DNA of 36,179 nt from Synechococcus sp. M44_DOE_062 (GCA_015295985.1 DVDX01000067.1:1-36179), one strand, 5' to 3'. Shown: positions 8,039-17,420, counted from the first letter of the stretch. The notes: generated by a model from the sequence alone, not told the origin. Program-made: numbers and translations.

Positions 8039-8722
8039 GCTTTTGGCGTAAGCTTCCATGGCTTCCAGGCGCAGCCCTCTGGCCCGGCGAAACAGCTCTT
8101 GTCCAGTGTGTAGGTGGCGGTCGTCGAAGTTCAGCGGGAAATACTTCAGCTCCTCTAGGGCATCTTCTAAGTGGTTGAGGGCGTAGTAGAGGCGAGAGGC
8201 CACTCCTCCCAAGCTGCTGGGATTGGGAAGGCGGCGAAAGATCTGCTGGGCTTGGGCCAGTTTCTGCACACACTCTTCCAGATAGTCAGCAAAAGACTGC
8301 AACAGGTCGGGATCAAAGGGATCCGCCGCCAAAGCATTCAACTGAGGCTTTAGGGAAGACAGCAAGGGCCCCAACACTCGGTTTAGAGGGGTGTAGACCT
8401 GTCGGATCCAGGCTGCACGGGCAAGGGCTTCGTGGCTGACGGTTTCACGGGGGGATCCCGTCGGCTGGGGGCGGGGTGAGGTGCGGCTGGAGTGCAGTTG
8501 CCGGTCGTATTCGCGGCGAGATTGGGGATCCTTGAGCACCGCGTAGGCAGCGTTGATCTGGCGGATGCGCTCAGCGGTGGCCCGATCTTTTTTGGCCAGC
8601 AGGCTGTCAGGATGGTGGTACTTAACCAAACGACGGTAGGCGGACTTGATCTCCTCCGCCGTCGCCCCCACGGAAACCCCCAAAACTTCGTAATGGGATC
8701 CCGCTCCCGATCCGCTCTCCAT
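8030..8722 (-). CDS. J-domain (DnaJ-like) protein
   Basis: 230 residues from the ATG at 8722; an in-frame ATG at 8761 would add 13 residues. The N-terminus is a complete J domain (about residues 10-70): HYEVLGVSVGATAEEIKSAY, HPD at 37-39, then INAAYAVLKDPQSRREYD. There is no Gly/Phe stretch, no zinc centre and no DnaJ C-terminal domain. After a Ser/Pro/Arg linker comes an unclassified helical region of about 130 residues (LNRVLGPLLSSLKPQLNAL, ALEELKYFPLNFDDRHLHTG). It probably stimulates a DnaK for a specific client. It overlaps the SDH gene tail-to-tail by 9 nt. Confidence 0.88.
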   Translation of the reverse strand: MESGSGAGSHYEVLGVSVGATAEEIKSAYRRLVKYHHPDSLLAKKDRATAERIRQINAAYAVLKDPQSRREYDRQLHSSRTSPRPQPTGSPRETVSHEALARAAWIRQVYTPLNRVLGPLLSSLKPQLNALAADPFDPDLLQSFADYLEECVQKLAQAQQIFRRLPNPSSLGGVASRLYYALNHLEDALEELKYFPLNFDDRHLHTGQELFRRARGLRLEAMEAYAKSSP

Positions 8723-8806
8723 AATCCCTAGGCTTGCCGGAAAGAAAAGAAACTTCCACATTGTACCTGCAGCCTAGAATAAAGGTGAGCTTTCCGGTGC
8801 TGCCCC

Positions 8807-9100
8807 ATGTCTTCCGCCTCGCCCCAGGGATCCCCCAACCCTTTCAGTGCCCTCTTGGGGGCCACCATTGCCGTCAGTCTGGGCTACGGTTTTTTTCAAC
8901 TGCTGCTCTCGATGTTGGCCAAGTTGCCGCCAATCGATGTGGAGATTGGATCGTTGGCCCGTGGGATTAGCATTCTGGTGCGCTACCTGCTGGTCGGTTC
9001 CGTTTCCTTGATCGCGTTTATGTTTGCCCTGGTGGGGTTGGGGCTGGCGGCCTACTTTGTGCAATTGCTGGGAGAGCGGCTGACCTCCTCTCAGCGCTGA
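8807..9100 (+). CDS. DUF3082 family membrane protein
   Basis: 97 residues, two predicted membrane segments (LLGATIAVSLGYGFFQLLLSML and LLVGSVSLIAFMFALVGLGLAAYFVQLL). This matches the small cyanobacterial DUF3082 proteins, which have no known function. The gene is divergent from the J-domain gene with an 84-bp gap, so the two promoters are close or overlapping. Confidence 0.75.
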   Translation: MSSASPQGSPNPFSALLGATIAVSLGYGFFQLLLSMLAKLPPIDVEIGSLARGISILVRYLLVGSVSLIAFMFALVGLGLAAYFVQLLGERLTSSQR

Positions 9101-9180
9101 AGCTGGAAGTTATGCGACTTGGCACAACCTTTGGCCGACGCGTTGGGCGTTTGTGATGAGCCGAACTTGCCAGCAGCTTC

Positions 9181-9768
9181 TCAGCGCAACACCACCCTGG
9201 GGGAGAGCAACAAAGTCAGGGATCCCTGGCGGTAGTCAATCCGGCCTTCCGCAAAGCGCACTTGGGCTAGGCCCGCTTTTTTGAGGGTAATCGCATCAGC
9301 ATGGGCCGGGTTCAGCCCAATGGCCGTTTGCACCCACAGGCTCAGATCCGGCTGGTGACCGACCAGAGCCAAAGACGCCAGAGGTTCCCGCTCTGCTTGC
9401 CAGCGCACCAAGTCAGCAAAACTGCCCCCCGGAGCCAGCGGCTCAAACACCTCCACAGCTTCGGCCAGGTTCTCCTCCCAAAAGATCTCAGCCGTCTGTC
9501 GAGCCCTCACCAGGGGACTGGTGAGCAGGAGATCCCATCTCCAGCCCATGTTCTTGAGCTGGCGGGCAACCTTGCGGCAGCGCTTGCGACCTTCGTCTGT
9601 AAGAGCCCGGAAGGCATCCTCGACTTCTGGCCGGGGTTCCTCGGCTATACCGTGGCGAATAAAATCTACCGCCAATTCCTGCCGGGCAGCCTGCTTTTCT
9701 GCCGCCCCCTGATGGTGCTCCGCGCTGCTAACGCGAACGCTCTCCTGTTGTCCAGACCCAGAGACCAT
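9181..9768 (-). CDS. sixA: Phosphohistidine phosphatase SixA
   Basis: 195 residues from ATG 9768. The catalytic core is a histidine phosphatase: FIRHGIAEE with the RHG phosphohistidine motif, LLTSPLVRARQTAEIF, and ALVGHQPDLS with the second His. SixA removes phosphate from histidine residues of phosphotransfer proteins. The start is uncertain. Known SixA proteins begin a few residues before RHG, and a TTG at 9675 would give 164 residues, the usual length. The 31 extra residues from ATG 9768 are encoded partly by a dispersed repeat (9717-9745). A GTCCTGCC-type repeat lies just upstream (9777-9806). Confidence 0.85.
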   Translation of the reverse strand: MVSGSGQQESVRVSSAEHHQGAAEKQAARQELAVDFIRHGIAEEPRPEVEDAFRALTDEGRKRCRKVARQLKNMGWRWDLLLTSPLVRARQTAEIFWEENLAEAVEVFEPLAPGGSFADLVRWQAEREPLASLALVGHQPDLSLWVQTAIGLNPAHADAITLKKAGLAQVRFAEGRIDYRQGSLTLLLSPRVVLR

Positions 9769-9806
9769 AGAACTCCAAAAACTCTGTCCTGCCAGCGCGA
9801 ACGGCA
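9717..9806 (-). repeat. Two small dispersed repeats at the 5' end of sixA
   Basis: 9717-9745 contains GCTGCTAACGCGAACGC, related to units at 17145, 18060 and 18170 in the IS605-type elements. 9777-9806 contains ACTCTGTCCTGCCAGCGCG, related to units at 13577 (murA), 20659 (xseA), 13848 and 31593. They flank the ATG at 9768. Confidence 0.6.
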
Positions 9807-9912
9807 CTGTTAAGTAAACCTTGGAATCACTGTAACTCTCCCAGAATACTGTGCTCTGTCGGGAGAAAAGCCCGCTCCCTCTACAGCAGCACTTCCGCAA
9901 CAAAACCAGCAG

Positions 9913-12048
9913 TCATGAAGAAGACGAGGGGTTGTGCAGGCGCTGGCTGACCAAGCTGCGCCCCTCCTGGGTGTAGAGCTTCCAGTAATTCCAGTAGTTG
10001 CCGAACACGGACTTCACATAGCCCCGGGTTTCAGGGAAGGGAATCTGCTCCACAAACACATCCGGATCCTCAAAGCCAAAGCGGTTTAGCCATCTGGCCA
10101 CGTTGCCGGGGCCACCGTTGTAGCTGGCCAAGGCCAGCAAGGTGTTGTCTTGATAGGTGCGGTGGGTGTAGTCGAAGTACCAGGATCCCAGGTAGAGATT
10201 GTCGGCAGGGTTGGTGAGGCTGTACTGGGCCAGGCCGATCTGCTGGGCAATCCAGCGCCCAGTAGCAGGCATTACCTGCATCAAGCCCAAAGCCCCCGAG
10301 GCCGAGACGATCTCCGGCTCAAAGCGGGATTCCTGCCGGATCAAAGCCGCCACCATCAAGGGATTGAGGTTGAATTGCCGTGACCAGCGGGCCATACCGG
10401 GTTGGGCGTAGGGATCCCTGCTCCAGGAATTGTCCGGGCTGGCATAGTAGTGCAACGGATAGATGGCCTGCCAGAAATCTTGGCGCTGCCTCAACATCTC
10501 CAGCAGGGGATCCGGCTCTTCGCTGAAGCGCAAAGCAGCCACCTGGTTAATGCCCCGCAGGTGCTCTCCGGCGCTGTTGCGCAAAATGCCCGTGACAAAG
10601 CGCTCGGCAACGCCCATCTGGCGGGGATCCCGCTGCACGGGAGTTTCGCCCTGCCAGCGTTCCCAGGCCAGTTGGCTGGCTCCCATCAAATGCAGGGCTT
10701 GCGTGGCCGCAGAGACCCCTGGCAACGGTTGGCGCACTGGCTGAAAATCCACCTCAACCCTTTTGCGCCCGCTGTAGAAATCTCCCACCGGCCAGCCCAG
10801 TTGCACTGCCGACCGCCAGCCGTAGTAGGTGTGGGGAAACTGCCGCAGCACCTGCCGATAGGTCTGCCGAGCCGCAGTGATATCCCCCTGCTGTTCCTGC
10901 CATTTGCCTGCCCAGTAGAGCAGTTGTGCTCCCATTTCCGTATCTCGCTGGGCAGATCCGATCTGTTGGGCCAGGGCGATGGCTTGGCTGAAATTGCCCG
11001 CTTGCGCTTGGCTCCAGGCCACTGTCCAGGCAGCGTTGGCTGCAGCTTCGCTGGCCGGAAAGCGATCCCAAAGGGCTTGCCGGGTGGCTTGGGCCGATTG
11101 GGGGCTGGCGTTGCGATCGTAGAGCTGGCTGAGGCTGAGCAACGCCTCTGGAGCTTCTTTGTCCGAGCCGGATCCCACCTGTCGAAGAAGTTCAATCGCC
11201 GTCGGCAGGTCACTCAGTTCCGCCAAACGGCGACGGGTGAGGGAAGCCTCTGGCCCATCGGGAAACTGTGCCAGCAGCGCTTGGTAAGCCGCTCTGGCCT
11301 GAGGAAACTCCCGCGAGATTTGGTGGCTGCGGCCCCAGCGGTAGAGATTCTGAGAGGTGGCGGGGGCACGCCCATAGGCCCGGGCAGCTTTGCCGTACTC
11401 CCGTTGCTCCCAGTAGGCATCGGCGAGGATCTGCCAGTCGGAAGCCGTGAGGGATCCCTCTTGAGCCTGCCGCCAGCGATCCAGCAAGGGCGTTAATCCA
11501 GGGGTTTGCGGGTGATGTTGGGCCAAATCCCGCAGCAGGTCATAGCGGTCGGGATCCAGCTCCAGCAAATGCTTGAGGGCACGTCCGGTCAGCGGATGGG
11601 TGGGAAATTGCTGCCGCAGCCGATCCACCTGGCCCATCCCCCAGAGGGCATAGGCAGCGACAGGACTGTGGGGATATTCCTGCAAAATCTTAGGCCACCA
11701 GATCCCTTGGGCTGTTTCCTTATCCTGCAACTGTTCATAGGCTTGGGCCCTGAGCTTCCAAATCTCTTCCCTCAAAACCGGTAGGCTCTCTTCCAGCCCT
11801 TGCAAATCCTTCAAGGCAGATCCCGCTTGGCCCGCTTGCAGCGCTGCATAGGCCCGCAGAAAGGCTGTTGTGGAAGTCTGGGGCAGTTGCGCCGGATCCC
11901 TGCCTTCTGGCGCAGAGGCCACCTCCGCGGTTCCTGCCCAGGATGAGGTGTAGAATCCCCAGACGGCCCCACCCAGAGCCGCTCCTGCTGCCAGCACACC
12001 GGCAACCCATCTTATCCAGCGTCGTTTGCTGCCTGTCGGGATCCCCAT
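9913..12048 (-). CDS. Soluble lytic murein transglycosylase (Slt70-like)
   Basis: 711 residues from ATG 12048, which has a perfect AGGAGG six nt upstream; the longer frame to 12210 lacks this. A membrane anchor or signal (WVAGVLAAGAALGGAVWGFY, about 12-31) is followed by a long TPR-like helical solenoid. The C-terminal SLT domain has the pattern ALIRQESRFEPE (catalytic Glu), ASGALGLMQVMPATG, LALASYNGGPGNVARW and ETRGYVKSV. It cleaves peptidoglycan glycan strands, forming 1,6-anhydromuramic ends, in the periplasm. It lies downstream of murA on the same strand with a 185-bp gap, linking murein synthesis and turnover. Confidence 0.9.
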   Translation of the reverse strand: MGIPTGSKRRWIRWVAGVLAAGAALGGAVWGFYTSSWAGTAEVASAPEGRDPAQLPQTSTTAFLRAYAALQAGQAGSALKDLQGLEESLPVLREEIWKLRAQAYEQLQDKETAQGIWWPKILQEYPHSPVAAYALWGMGQVDRLRQQFPTHPLTGRALKHLLELDPDRYDLLRDLAQHHPQTPGLTPLLDRWRQAQEGSLTASDWQILADAYWEQREYGKAARAYGRAPATSQNLYRWGRSHQISREFPQARAAYQALLAQFPDGPEASLTRRRLAELSDLPTAIELLRQVGSGSDKEAPEALLSLSQLYDRNASPQSAQATRQALWDRFPASEAAANAAWTVAWSQAQAGNFSQAIALAQQIGSAQRDTEMGAQLLYWAGKWQEQQGDITAARQTYRQVLRQFPHTYYGWRSAVQLGWPVGDFYSGRKRVEVDFQPVRQPLPGVSAATQALHLMGASQLAWERWQGETPVQRDPRQMGVAERFVTGILRNSAGEHLRGINQVAALRFSEEPDPLLEMLRQRQDFWQAIYPLHYYASPDNSWSRDPYAQPGMARWSRQFNLNPLMVAALIRQESRFEPEIVSASGALGLMQVMPATGRWIAQQIGLAQYSLTNPADNLYLGSWYFDYTHRTYQDNTLLALASYNGGPGNVARWLNRFGFEDPDVFVEQIPFPETRGYVKSVFGNYWNYWKLYTQEGRSLVSQRLHNPSSSS

Positions 12049-12233
12049 GCTTTGCCTCCTCACCACCTCTGAACTACGATACTCAACCCGACTGCGTTGA
12101 GCCACCGGACGACTCGATACTTGCAACATGGCTGGAGAGCTCACCCAGCAAGCGGTCGCCGCGCATTGTGGCCAGGCGATAGGCAGGGAGAGATGCAAGG
12201 ATTTCTTCAAACTTCAAACGGCGGTGAAACGGC

Positions 12234-13532
12234 TCATTTCCCCAATTGCGCTGTCGGGCTTTCGCTGCGGTACACCTTGGCCCCGACACTGCGCAGCTTT
12301 TCGTCAATGGCTTCGTAGCCCCGGTCGATGTAATGTAATCCGTGGATCGTGGAGCAGCCTTCAGCCGCCAGGCCAGCCAACACCAGAGCTGCACCCGCCC
12401 GCAGGTCAGTAGCCACCACCGGAGCACCGGAAAGGGACGGCACCCCTCGGATCAGAGCCACTTGGTTCTTTAGGCGAATATCGGCTCCCATGCGGTTCAG
12501 CTCGGGAATGTGGTGCATGCGGTTTTCAAACACCGTCTCCTCAATGGTGCAACTGCCCTCGCTCAAGGCAGCCAAAGCCATGATTGGCGCCTGCACATCG
12601 GTGGGGAAACCGGGATAGGGCAGCGTTTGAATATCGGTTGCCCGACAGAGCCAGCCCGAGCTCAGTTGAGCCGGGGCAATGCGCAGCCGGTTTGGGCCTT
12701 CTTCTTCCACCCGCAGCCCCATTGCTTGCAACTTGGCGATCACCGCCCGCAGATGATCGGGAATAACAGGGCCAACCGTGAGGTGAGAGCGGGTAATGGC
12801 CCCGGCAATGAGATAAGTGCTGGCCTCGATGCGGTCGGGAATGACCGTGTACTCCGTTCCATGCAAGCGGGGCACCCCTACCACCACTACTGTGTTGGTG
12901 CCAACACCGCGAATGCGAGCCCCCATGGCCTGACAAAAACGAGCCAGATCTGCCACCTCCGGCTCTTGGGCGGCGTTCTCAATCACCGTTTCCCCATCCG
13001 CCAGAGTAGCGGCCATCATCAAGGTCTCGGTGGCACCGACGCTGGGATAGTCCAAGTAAATACGGGTTCCCAACAGTTTACGGGCATAGGCGTGAACCAC
13101 CCCATGCTCAATTTGTACCGTCGCCCCTAGGGCCTGTAGACCCCGCACATGCAGATCCACGGGACGAGACCCAATTGCACAGCCGCCGGGCAAGGGAACT
13201 CTGGCCACCCCCAGCCGCGCCAATAGAGGTCCTATGATGAAAAAACTGGCCCGCAACTGGCTGACCCATTCATAGGGAGCTTGAGAAGTTTTCAGGGAGC
13301 TGGCATCCAGGTCAAGGGTATTGCCGACATGGGAAACCTTAACTCCCAGCGTGGCCAGGATCTGCCCCATGCGTTCAATGTCCAGCAGACGCGGCACGTT
13401 GTGGATTCGACAGGCCTCAGGAGCCAAGATAGCCCCGGCCATCAGCGCCAAGGCAGAATTTTTTGCCCCGCCAATGGGGATGTGGCCACTTAGGGTCTGC
13501 TTGCCGGTTATCTGCAGCACCGGCCCCATCAT
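12234..13532 (-). CDS. murA: UDP-N-acetylglucosamine 1-carboxyvinyltransferase
   Basis: 432 residues from ATG 13532. MurA transfers enolpyruvate from PEP to UDP-GlcNAc, the first committed step of peptidoglycan synthesis, in the cytoplasm. Visible: [19 protein letters not shown] with the active-site Lys24, and [15 protein letters not shown] with Cys118, the residue attacked by fosfomycin. The open frame continues upstream to a TTG at 13643 with GAGGAGG 4 nt before it. The 37 codons between (RDFTDRAP ... TESLGSSPG) encode a dispersed repeat and have no counterpart at the normal MurA N-terminus. Start choice is open: ATG fits the family, TTG has the better ribosome site. Confidence 0.93.
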   Translation of the reverse strand: MMGPVLQITGKQTLSGHIPIGGAKNSALALMAGAILAPEACRIHNVPRLLDIERMGQILATLGVKVSHVGNTLDLDASSLKTSQAPYEWVSQLRASFFIIGPLLARLGVARVPLPGGCAIGSRPVDLHVRGLQALGATVQIEHGVVHAYARKLLGTRIYLDYPSVGATETLMMAATLADGETVIENAAQEPEVADLARFCQAMGARIRGVGTNTVVVVGVPRLHGTEYTVIPDRIEASTYLIAGAITRSHLTVGPVIPDHLRAVIAKLQAMGLRVEEEGPNRLRIAPAQLSSGWLCRATDIQTLPYPGFPTDVQAPIMALAALSEGSCTIEETVFENRMHHIPELNRMGADIRLKNQVALIRGVPSLSGAPVVATDLRAGAALVLAGLAAEGCSTIHGLHYIDRGYEAIDEKLRSVGAKVYRSESPTAQLGK

Positions 13533-13574
13533 CTCAGGTGAGGGTGCAATTCCGGTCAAGCCTGGCGAAGATCC

Positions 13575-13600
13575 CAAGGACTCTGTCCTGCCAACCTGCT
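13575..13600 (-). repeat. Small dispersed repeat in the murA leader
   Basis: AAGGACTCTGTCCTGCCAA includes a 5-bp inverted repeat, AGGAC-TCT-GTCCT. Related copies are at 9781, 13848, 20661 and 31593. It lies between the strong ribosome-binding site (about 13648-13656) and the family-consistent ATG of murA. It is translated as part of TESL if the TTG start is used. Confidence 0.6.
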
Positions 13601-13643
13601 GCGACTTTGCGCCGTGCGGAGCACGATCAGTGAAGTCTCTCAA

Positions 13644-14186
13644 TCTTCCTCCTCACCTAACAAAAAATACACAAAAATACACACAGGAATGATGGCCGCT
13701 TTCCAGGAAATACTCTGGAGAGAGAGGCAGCCAGATGGGCAAGCAGAAACTCGGTAGAGGAAGGAAGAGAAGTACTGCCGGCTCTGCCCTTATCTTACCC
13801 AAGTTCCTGGTTTGCGGCAGTAGTTCCAGGAACTCGGCCAAAGGGATCTGTCCTGCCGGCGCAGACAAAACCCAAGCCTCATATCCTCCGGACCTCTGGG
13901 AGCACCCCTGAGCGCGCTGAGGAAAGCTGACCAATCTCTGCGCATCCAAAGATAATTAGACTAAGTAAGATGCCCTGCGCTAGAGGTTAGGTTGAGGAGT
14001 GGGGATGAGCCTCAGCCTACTGCCAAAGTGGGGAGGGTAGCTGAGCAAGGGATCCCTGCTGCTTTTTGAGAAAGATCGTCTTCAGCAGACGTGAATTCTC
14101 AGCATAGCCTCATGGGGTTTGGCCCAGCAGCAAAAAGCAGTATGATACTCATGAGAAGCACTTGCAATAACGATGGGAGACAGCCG
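13644..14186. other. Intergenic region upstream of murA and the DUF3386 gene
   Basis: About 540 bp without a gene I can support. It contains a perfect 9-bp inverted repeat, AGTTCCTGG (13802-13810) and CCAGGAACT (13826-13834), with a 15-nt loop. It also has a GTCCTGCCGGCGC repeat unit at about 13850 and a palindrome with core AGCGCGCT near 13911. A 98-codon minus-strand frame (13653-13949) crosses it but has no protein-like features. Confidence 0.35.
14119..14146 (+). promoter_or_regulatory. Candidate promoter of the DUF3386 gene
   Basis: TTGGCC (14119-14124) and TATGAT (14141-14146) are separated by 16 nt, about 40 bp before the chosen ATG at 14187. This is a reasonable match to the SigA consensus, judged by eye. 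Confidence 0.4.
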
Positions 14187-14840
14187 ATGATCGCCACTCA
14201 AGTCTCTGCCCAAGAGTTGTTTCGGGCCGCCTATGAAAACCGCTACACCTGGGATCCCGCTTTCCCGGGCTACAGCGCCGAGGTCACCTATTGGGATGGG
14301 GAGCGCACATTCATTGGGCAGGTGCGAGTGGGGGCAGACCTAAAGGCCACCGTTACGGGCGTAGAAGATGAGGAAGCTCGAAAAGCCATTCACAACCAAC
14401 TCTGGGAGATTGCCATTCACCGGGTGCGCCGCAGCTTCGACGAGACCCATGGGAACAACACCTTCCGCTATGGCCAAACCCTGCCCGATGGCACAGTAGA
14501 GATCCTGGTGGGGGGCAGAGCCGAAGGGGATCGCTACCACGTGCGCGATAACCAGGTTACCATGGTGCATCGGCATATCCACGGAGTGGTGGTTACCATC
14601 CACACCTTCAGCAGCCACGATACCGGCGAAGGCTATCTTTCCCACCGCTACGATTCCGTCTATCACGATCCCCAAACGGGCGAGCAAAAGGGCGGGCGCA
14701 GCCAATTCGAGGATTTGTACACAAAAGTGGGCAAGTATTACATCCTCTCAGAGCGGCGTATCCAGACGGAGACGGAAACCGGCCCCGTGGAGAAGCGCTT
14801 CACCTTCAGCAACTTGACCTTGCTGGACACTGGGGCGTGA
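14187..14840 (+). CDS. DUF3386 family protein
   Basis: 217 residues from ATG 14187, which has GGGAG 7 nt upstream; the longer frame to 14091 is unlikely. It opens SAQELFRAAYENRYTWDPAFPGYSA, the conserved start of the cyanobacterial DUF3386 family. It then has repeated beta-type strands (YWDGERTFIGQVRVG, TFRYGQTLPDGTVEILVGG) and a HRHIHGVVVTIHTF / YLSHRYDSVY His-rich centre. No signal peptide or membrane span. Function unknown. Single gene with its own likely promoter. Confidence 0.8.
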   Translation: MIATQVSAQELFRAAYENRYTWDPAFPGYSAEVTYWDGERTFIGQVRVGADLKATVTGVEDEEARKAIHNQLWEIAIHRVRRSFDETHGNNTFRYGQTLPDGTVEILVGGRAEGDRYHVRDNQVTMVHRHIHGVVVTIHTFSSHDTGEGYLSHRYDSVYHDPQTGEQKGGRSQFEDLYTKVGKYYILSERRIQTETETGPVEKRFTFSNLTLLDTGA

Positions 14841-15067
14841 GCGACCCGGCATTGACCCCAGCAGGGTAGGGAGCTGACTCTCCCGTTCGTCACTGTTGGG
14901 CAGCTACCGGGAGGCTGAGTTCACGCCCTTCTTGGCAGCCAAGCCCTTCTCGATAACGGGAAAGCCAATCTGTAGGCTTTCAAGCTTTGTTGCGGAACGA
15001 TCCTCCCGGTTAGAAAAAGCAAGAGAGCCTGAGCTATGCTTTGAATATTCTCCCGCCTGCGATTGGC

Positions 15068-16342
15068 ATGGACAACACCACAGCAAGACCCGACCCGGAT
15101 TCCGAAGCCCCCATTGGTGCCCCTGAACTGATCATTCGCCCCGCCCAACTGGGGGATCTGGAGGCTGTGGAAGAGATTTTGGCTCAAGCCTTTGATGAAG
15201 AGTACGGCAGCCGCTCGGTGGATATTCGTCGCCAAGTGCGGCGGTTGCGCCAGTGGTATGGGCCCCTGAAAACCCTGACCCTGTTTCCCAATCGCTTTCA
15301 GCACATGTTTACGGTGCATGTGGCGGAGCTGGAGGGCAAGATTCAGGGAGTGATTCAGGTTTCCCCCTTCAACCATTCCCGCAGCACCTGGCGGGTCGAC
15401 CATATCGCGGTGGCGCCCTCTGCCCAGCGCCAGGGGGTGGGATCCCGGCTGCTCAAGCACTGCATGGAGCACTTTCGGGAAGCTCGCACCTGGATCCTGG
15501 AGGTGAACATCCACAACAAGGGAGCAATGGCGCTCTATCGACGCAACGGCTTCCAACCCTTGGCCCAGATCACCTACTGGTCGGTTCCAGCCGATATTCT
15601 GGCGGCCCTCAGCCGGCACGAGCCCAAATTGCCCAACCTGGTGCCGGTGACCAATCGGGATGCCTACGCCATCTACCAACTGGATACGGGATCCATGCCC
15701 GCCAATGTGCGCCAGGTGTACGACCGCGAGGTGAACGATTTTCGCACCAACCCACTGGATTGGCTCTTGGAGCAGGCCAAATGCGCCATCAGCCAGACGG
15801 AACGGGTGGAAGTGTGTGTTTATGAGCCCGAACGCAAAACCGCCATCGGTTACTTCAACTTGAAGTTGGATCGCACCGGGCAGCAACCTCATGTGGCCAA
15901 ACTCACGGTTCACCCCGCCTACACTTGGCTCTACCCCGAACTCATGGCCAAGATGGCCCAGCTTACCCAGGCTCATCCGTCGCAATCTCTGGCCTTGGCC
16001 TCCACCGATTACCAGCCGGAACGGGAGGAGTTCTTGCTCAAGCTGGGGGCTCGAGATGTGGAGCGGACGTTGCTGATGTCTCGCTCGGTGTGGCACAAAA
16101 TCCGCGAAAGCCGCTTCTTTAGCTGGGATAGCGCCTATCTCAACGCGGTGTTGCGGGGATTGCAGGTGAAGCAGCCGGTGCCGGAGCGGTTTGAGGGGCC
16201 ACCGGAAGGCTGGCTGGAGCACCACTTTCATCCCATTAGCCCAACTGAGCCGGATCCCAGCTCTGGTCGCGCTAGCAGTGCGGAGTCCTCACCAAGGCAC
16301 TCCAGAGACTCCCAATCTGAGGCTTCTCCACCCCCTAGCTGA
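15068..16342 (+). CDS. Two-part GNAT family N-acetyltransferase
   Basis: 424 residues from ATG 15068; a TTG at 15041 is also in frame. The N-terminal half is a full GNAT domain: LIIRPAQLGDLEAVEEILAQAF, IQGVIQVSPF, then VDHIAVAPSAQRQGVGSRLL with the acetyl-CoA pyrophosphate loop (QRQGVG), and a NKGAMALYRRNGFQP ending. The C-terminal half (from about residue 190) has no clear motifs but resembles a degenerate second GNAT fold (KTAIGYFNLKLD, HVAKLTVHPAYTWLYPELM). The last 35 residues are Ser/Pro-rich and include a small repeat (GCTAGCAGTGCGGAGT at about 16269). Substrate unknown. Confidence 0.8.
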   Translation: MDNTTARPDPDSEAPIGAPELIIRPAQLGDLEAVEEILAQAFDEEYGSRSVDIRRQVRRLRQWYGPLKTLTLFPNRFQHMFTVHVAELEGKIQGVIQVSPFNHSRSTWRVDHIAVAPSAQRQGVGSRLLKHCMEHFREARTWILEVNIHNKGAMALYRRNGFQPLAQITYWSVPADILAALSRHEPKLPNLVPVTNRDAYAIYQLDTGSMPANVRQVYDREVNDFRTNPLDWLLEQAKCAISQTERVEVCVYEPERKTAIGYFNLKLDRTGQQPHVAKLTVHPAYTWLYPELMAKMAQLTQAHPSQSLALASTDYQPEREEFLLKLGARDVERTLLMSRSVWHKIRESRFFSWDSAYLNAVLRGLQVKQPVPERFEGPPEGWLEHHFHPISPTEPDPSSGRASSAESSPRHSRDSQSEASPPPS

Positions 16343-16399
16343 TCGCGTCAGGGAGAGATAAGTCCCAATCCCGGCTTGCTTGCACCTTGCGAAAAACGG

Positions 16400-17017
16400 A
16401 TGAAAGACCTGAAGGGCAATTCTACTGCGGATCCCTCTTGGCGGGCGCTGATTCAGGCGGCACTGCACCGTAACCGTAGCGATCCCGGTGTGCGGTATTT
16501 GCAATTGGCCACGGTGGATCCCCAGGGGCATCCGCGCAACCGCACGGTGGTTTTCCGGGGGTTTTTGGGCGATACCGATCGCATTCAATTGGCAGTGGAT
16601 AGTCGTAGCGAGAAGATTCGACAAATTGCCCACTGCTCCCAGGCTCAGATCTGCTGGTATTTCTGCAAAACCCGCGAACAATTCCGCATTGCCGGCACCC
16701 TTGAGGCCATCGCCGCCGATCATCCGGATCCCCAAGCTCAGCGCCAGCGGCAGCAGTTGTGGCAACAGATATCGGAAAAAGGACGGCTTCTCTGGTTTTG
16801 GCCGGAACCCAAGGGGCCGCTTGCCCCGCCAGAGGCTTTTATCCAGGAGTTGCCGAAAGAGAAAGATCCGCAGCCTCCGCAGACTTTTGTGGCCTTACTG
16901 CTGGAGCCAACGGAGGTGGATCACTTGCAGCTTAAGGGGGATCAGATCTATCCCCAATTGCGGACGGTGTACGAACGCACCCCCCAAGGGTGGCAGCGTC
17001 GGGCCGTGAATCCCTGA
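16400..17017 (+). CDS. Pyridoxamine 5'-phosphate oxidase-like FMN-binding protein (Alr4036/Npun_F5749 type)
   Basis: 205 residues from ATG 16400; a TTG at 16376 would add 8. The split-barrel flavin fold is recognisable: VRYLQLATVDPQGHPRNRTVVFRGF, IQLAVDSRSEKIRQI, AQICWYFCKTREQFRIAG, and a C-terminal DQIYPQLRTVYERTPQGWQRRAVNP, where PdxH-type enzymes end in LxP. Cyanobacterial members form a separate PPOX subgroup. They bind FMN but their substrate is not established, so PdxH activity should not be assumed. It follows the GNAT gene on the same strand after 57 bp. Confidence 0.8.
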   Translation: MKDLKGNSTADPSWRALIQAALHRNRSDPGVRYLQLATVDPQGHPRNRTVVFRGFLGDTDRIQLAVDSRSEKIRQIAHCSQAQICWYFCKTREQFRIAGTLEAIAADHPDPQAQRQRQQLWQQISEKGRLLWFWPEPKGPLAPPEAFIQELPKEKDPQPPQTFVALLLEPTEVDHLQLKGDQIYPQLRTVYERTPQGWQRRAVNP

Positions 17018-17112
17018 AAGGGATCCAAACTGGTTTCAGCCTGGTCTGGGGTGGGGGATCCCTTGTTTCTTGAGGTCCTCGGAAAGCCCAAAGAACAGAG
17101 GAATGAACGTGG

Positions 17113-17172
17113 TGACATACTCCCGCTCTCATGCTGAAGCAAAGCGCTACGCGCCGCTAAAGCGAGAGGGGG
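17113..17172 (+). mobile_element. Solitary left end of an IS200/IS605-type element
   Basis: TGACATACTCCCGCTCTC begins it. The same TGACATACTCCC opens the element at 17966. CCCGCTCTC (17122-17130) pairs with GAGAGGGGG (17164-17172) with one G-G mismatch, forming the subterminal hairpin. The loop (17131-17163) contains GCGCTACGCGCCGCTAAAGC, a small repeat that seems to have inserted there. No right end follows directly. Confidence 0.5.
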
Positions 17173-17420
17173 CGGAGCTTCCCGGCGGTGTAGCTAACGT
17201 AACTGAACAATCCTGTTCTGCACGGTGGGGGCGTTGCCCTTGGATGGAACTCTGTACGCATGTGCCTGGTCTATTGGTGGTAGGGCAGCGGTTGATGCCT
17301 TTCTTCTAATCGACACGTGTTACTTTAGCTTGCAGTGGTCAGCTTGCAGTGGTCTCGATGTGCGTCTTGATCTGCTCATTTGCTCAGGCTGTTGCCTCTC
17401 TTTTTGCCGGGGGGCCATCG
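17173..17420. other. Gap between the IS left end and the exported protein gene
   Basis: About 250 bp with no supported gene. It contains a direct duplication, CTTGCAGTGGTC (17330-17341) repeated at 17344-17355. The stretch probably includes IS-derived sequence, but I could not identify a transposase remnant. Confidence 0.3.

Noticed and set aside
10402-11496. 364-codon plus-strand frame inside the lytic transglycosylase
   Set aside because: Antisense shadow of the TPR-like region; no domain features.
13653-13949. 98-codon frame upstream of murA
   Set aside because: Crosses the inverted repeat and a dispersed repeat, has low-complexity composition and no ribosome site I trust.
14921-16231. 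Long minus-strand frame opposite the GNAT gene
   Set aside because: It is antisense to a clear GNAT domain and its His/Gly/Leu-rich translation has no domain features; GC-rich shadow.
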